Source of the DNA: Deltaproteobacteria bacterium
Lineage (GTDB): Bacteria; Myxococcota; UBA727; VGSZ01
Assembly (NCBI GenBank): GCA_016177705.1
Contig: JACOUT010000020.1
Coordinates: 124,001 to 188,000 of the forward strand
Reading direction: 5' to 3'
DNA length: 64,000 nt
Position 1 is the first letter of the stretch. Each line of letters begins with the position of its first letter. Made by a program: the position numbers and the translations under genes. Below the pieces are notes generated by a model. The model did no database searches and was not told where the DNA came from. It saw only the letters and a list, made by a program, of their open reading frames with translations. Below, piece by piece: positions 61,231 to 64,000 of this stretch.

Positions 61231-64000
61231 TCATGGGGCCCCGCCGGGCGGACCGGCGCCGTCGAGGATGAGTTGCAGGTCGTGCGCCAAGTCCTTGGTG
61301 TCCTCTCGTCGCTTGAGCTTGTTCGCGTCGGCGCGCGCGTGTTCGCGATCGCCGGTGGCCAGATAGAGCTTGGCGCGCTCGAACAGGGCGTCACGCGCCG
61401 CCGTGCCCTTCGGCTCGATCTCGATCGCCTGCGAGTAGAGCACGATGGCGCCGGCCGGGTCGGCGAGGCGCCGCGCCTCCTCGATCAGCTCGCGCTGGCG
61501 CGCGGCTGGTCCCTCTGCTTGTCCGTCCCCTGGTCCGCCGGCCGGTGCGGCGCCTGACCCGTCGGCGGGTGCGGCGGCGGCCGCGACCCCCGCATCGGCG
61601 GGGGCGGCAGCGATGCGGTCCGGCACCGTCGGCGGAGCCGGCACTCGCGGCGCCACGACTGGCTCGAGCGGCGGCGGCACGGCGGGTAGCTCCATGGGAG
61701 ACGCCGTGGGCCGGGCCGGTAGGAGCGAACCGAAGCCGCCACGCCCCGAGCGAACGCGCATCACGCCCGCCCCCACGATGATCAGGACGGCAACCACGCC
61801 TGCCGCGATGAGGATCTGCTTGGAGCGGCGATCGCCGCCCGCCGCCGGCGCCGCCTCCTCCTGGCCGTAGGTCGGCATGGGCGAGTCAATGCCGGGAATG
61901 AACGGGGGCGGCGCCGGTGCGCGCGCCGCCTCGCCGACCACCTCGAGCGAGGTCGGCGGCGATGGAGCGGAACCGGCGCGCAACACCTGCAGACCGCCGG
62001 CCCCACCGCCGCGTCGCGACAGACGCGGGTCCGGCTCCTCGACGACGGGCGGGCGCGCCTGCGGCCGCTGATCGAAGCGAAGCGGCGGCGCCACCCGGGG
62101 CGGTGGCGCCGGAGCCGGCAGGGGCGGGCGCGAGAAGTCGCGCTCGCGGTCGTCCATCTCCTCGAGCGGCGCGGTCTCGTCGGGCACGGGCGCTTCAACG
62201 GCGTCATAGAGCGCCTCGGGCTCGAGGTTGACCGGCTCGAGCGCCGAGGGATCGAGCGCCGATGGTCCGGGCGCCGGCGGCTCCGCCTCGGTCTCCTGCA
62301 GGCCTGTCTCCGGCAGAGACCTGGCACGCATCGGGTGGTCATCGGGCGGGTGCAACATCATCACGCGGCCACGCCGCTGCGGCGCGACCGACGGCCCGGG
62401 TGAGTCGCCTGCGTCGTCGAACCCCGGAATCGGCTTCTTGGCCTCGGGCGCGGGCTGCGCGTCGTCGAAGCCCGGGATGTGGCGCGCGCCAAAGTCGGAC
62501 GGCCGGCGCGCAGGCGGCGGCGTCGGTTCCGGCCGCCGCGCCGGCGTCGGCTCACGCAGCGACTCCTCGGCGAACCGACGATCGGCCGGCGGGTCCTCGC
62601 GCGCCGACGCCGGCTCCGCCGCGACCGGCTTGCCGATAGTGGACAGCGCCGACGCGAGCGGCGACGGCCCGCGGCGAGCCACCGGAACCGGCACCACCTC
62701 CATCTCGGTGGGCGGCTGATGACGCGGCATCGGCTGCGTGGAGGCCAGCTCCACCTCGGTTGCGGGCTGCCTGCGCAGCGCGGGCTCGTGGGCGGGCCGC
62801 GCCGGCGCCGGCGGCTCCTTCGTCGCCCGCGGTGATGGCGGCGGCTCCTTGGTTGCGCGTGGCACGGGCGTCGGCTTCCGTGGCAGCGGCGTCGCCTTGC
62901 GAGGCGGCGGCGTCGTGTTGCGTGGCGGCGCCGGCGTCGGGTCGGTGATGGGCATGGCCGTCGCGGGCCGCTTCGGCGTCGTCTTGGCGGCGGCCATCAA
63001 CTGCTCGCGCGACGCGAGCACCGCGACGTGCTCCGTCGGATCGTTGAACGCCTCGTCCTCGAGCGCCGACCCGGCGGACGCGGCTTCGGCGGCCGCGGGT
63101 CTCGCCGGTGTCGCTTTGCCGGCCGCGGCCTTGGCGGGGGGGGCTGCCTGAGCCGCCGCCGCCGCCGGCGCCATCATCGCTTCGAGCGCCCCCTTGGTCA
63201 GCGCCACGGTGGCGACGTCCTCGTAGTCCTCGTCGTCCGTGGCCTTGGAGGTCGGCAACCGGAACGCGGGCTGCGCCTTGGCAGCCAGCGACGGCGACCG
63301 GGACGGCGGCGGCAGGGACGGCGTGGTTGCGGTGACGGTCGGCTCGACGGCCGCCCGCCCCGCGGGCGAGACCAGGTCGACCTGCTGCGTGCGCAGGTCT
63401 TCGAAGCTGGCGCCCTCGTCGCTGGCGGGTCCGGCGCGCGCGCCGGCCATGACGGCCGCGACCTCGCCGGCGTGTGGGTGGCGCACGTCCGGAGCCGGCA
63501 TGGGCGGCGCGCTGCCGGGCACGGTGCGAGTTGCCTCGGCCACCGCGTCGAGCGCGTCGTCGAGCTCGTCGCCGCCGACATCGATCTCGAGGTCGTCGAT
63601 CGAGCCCCTCGGCGCAGCGCTGCGCACGGCGAACGCCGCTCGACGCGTCGGGTCGGTCGGCATCGCCTCGGCGAGCGTCGGCTCGGTCGGCAGCAGCGCC
63701 AGCGCGCGAGCCAATTGCGCCGGCATGGCGAGGAAGGCCTTGTGCTGCGGCAGGCCGTGGCTGGTCGCCTCGGAGGCCGCCACGGGATCGCCATAGGCGA
63801 CACAGAGGGCGCCCCCCTCGGAGGCCACAGGCACCGCGCCAACCTGACGGAACAGCAGGCCGTCGTCGTAGTCCACCGGCGGCGGCTTGGGCTCCCGCAG
63901 CCAGGCGGGCGACGCCTGCCTGACGCCGGTGGCAGCGGTGGCGCCGTCGAGGATGGCCGCCTGCGGGTAGCCGAGCTCGAGCAACTGCAGCGCGAGGTTG
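61231..64000 (-). CDS. MshEN-like/TPR membrane protein, paralogue of the kinase without the kinase domain (5' partial)
   Basis: The frame is open to the window edge, so the start lies beyond 64000. The visible part (923 residues) has the same N-terminal MshEN-like domain as the kinase (FRQVGAVPVASEGGALCVAY, then GDPVAASEATSHGLPQHKAF). A long Pro/Ala/Thr-rich section follows, then one transmembrane helix (ILIAAGVVAVLIIVGAGVM), a linker, and a C-terminal TPR-like block (GAIVLYSQAIEIEPKGTAAR, DALFERAKLYLATGDREHAR) that matches that of the kinase. No kinase residues are present. It ends 13 bases before the kinase start on the same strand, so the two are probably co-expressed and may dimerise through the shared ends. 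Confidence 0.85.
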   Translation of the reverse strand, partial: NLALQLLELGYPQAAILDGATAATGVRQASPAWLREPKPPPVDYDDGLLFRQVGAVPVASEGGALCVAYGDPVAASEATSHGLPQHKAFLAMPAQLARALALLPTEPTLAEAMPTDPTRRAAFAVRSAAPRGSIDDLEIDVGGDELDDALDAVAEATRTVPGSAPPMPAPDVRHPHAGEVAAVMAGARAGPASDEGASFEDLRTQQVDLVSPAGRAAVEPTVTATTPSLPPPSRSPSLAAKAQPAFRLPTSKATDDEDYEDVATVALTKGALEAMMAPAAAAAQAAPPAKAAAGKATPARPAAAEAASAGSALEDEAFNDPTEHVAVLASREQLMAAAKTTPKRPATAMPITDPTPAPPRNTTPPPRKATPLPRKPTPVPRATKEPPPSPRATKEPPAPARPAHEPALRRQPATEVELASTQPMPRHQPPTEMEVVPVPVARRGPSPLASALSTIGKPVAAEPASAREDPPADRRFAEESLREPTPARRPEPTPPPARRPSDFGARHIPGFDDAQPAPEAKKPIPGFDDAGDSPGPSVAPQRRGRVMMLHPPDDHPMRARSLPETGLQETEAEPPAPGPSALDPSALEPVNLEPEALYDAVEAPVPDETAPLEEMDDRERDFSRPPLPAPAPPPRVAPPLRFDQRPQARPPVVEEPDPRLSRRGGGAGGLQVLRAGSAPSPPTSLEVVGEAARAPAPPPFIPGIDSPMPTYGQEEAAPAAGGDRRSKQILIAAGVVAVLIIVGAGVMRVRSGRGGFGSLLPARPTASPMELPAVPPPLEPVVAPRVPAPPTVPDRIAAAPADAGVAAAAAPADGSGAAPAGGPGDGQAEGPAARQRELIEEARRLADPAGAIVLYSQAIEIEPKGTAARDALFERAKLYLATGDREHARADANKLKRREDTKDLAHDLQLILDGAGPPGGAP

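Overview
The window is very GC-rich throughout and looks chromosomal. It carries an alternative complex III operon, several Hanks-type Ser/Thr kinases with PEGA or proline-rich tails, many lipoproteins with Glu-Gly stalks, a MYXO-CTERM-like tail and a large set of multiheme c-type cytochromes. This combination points to a Myxococcota-like (former deltaproteobacterial) Gram-negative bacterium; that is an inference from gene content, not from a marker gene. No rRNA, tRNA, CRISPR array, transposase or integrase was seen. The first and last genes run off the window edges.

Region by region: 1-2961 is the 3' part of a hybrid sensor kinase. 2955-12964 (minus strand) is a respiratory block: ctaB, sco and then actA-actB-actC-actD-actE-actF of alternative complex III, with actE carrying an extra caa3-like cytochrome c domain. 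13058-14008 is a proline iminopeptidase. 14031-17387 is a divergent small-molecule stress cluster (membrane protein and DsrE on minus; two-domain DUF2249, NnrS/heme-copper-like membrane protein and DUF59 on plus), followed by a truncated ArsR gene whose upstream dyad resembles one between dsrE and the DUF2249 gene. 17800-23048 holds two very large secreted proteins; this segment is bounded by 26-bp direct repeats that match the 3' end of the next gene. 23040-28155 (minus) holds an acyltransferase, a DegT aminotransferase, a membrane protein and a GMC oxidoreductase with its Tat subunit. 28224-29966 is a thiamine-diphosphate enzyme close to ILVBL.

30088-44266 is the most striking part: an octaheme lipoprotein, a beta-barrel candidate, an inner-membrane ferredoxin/FAD/cytochrome b fusion, a 30-heme periplasmic cytochrome, a 10-heme lipoprotein, two further lipoproteins (one a beta-propeller) and a diheme cytochrome. 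Together these could form a complete path from cytoplasmic reductant, across the inner membrane and periplasm, to the cell surface. This is the best candidate for an undescribed system in the window.

44271-64000 is mixed: slyX, PEGA proteins and a PEGA kinase, an unknown soluble protein with a strong terminator, an ECF-type sigma factor, an AbrB/PIN toxin-antitoxin pair, an ABC-F ATPase, a Kelch lipoprotein, a WYL regulator, a lipase-like lipoprotein, and two tandem paralogues with a MshEN-like N-terminal domain, only one of which contains a kinase domain.
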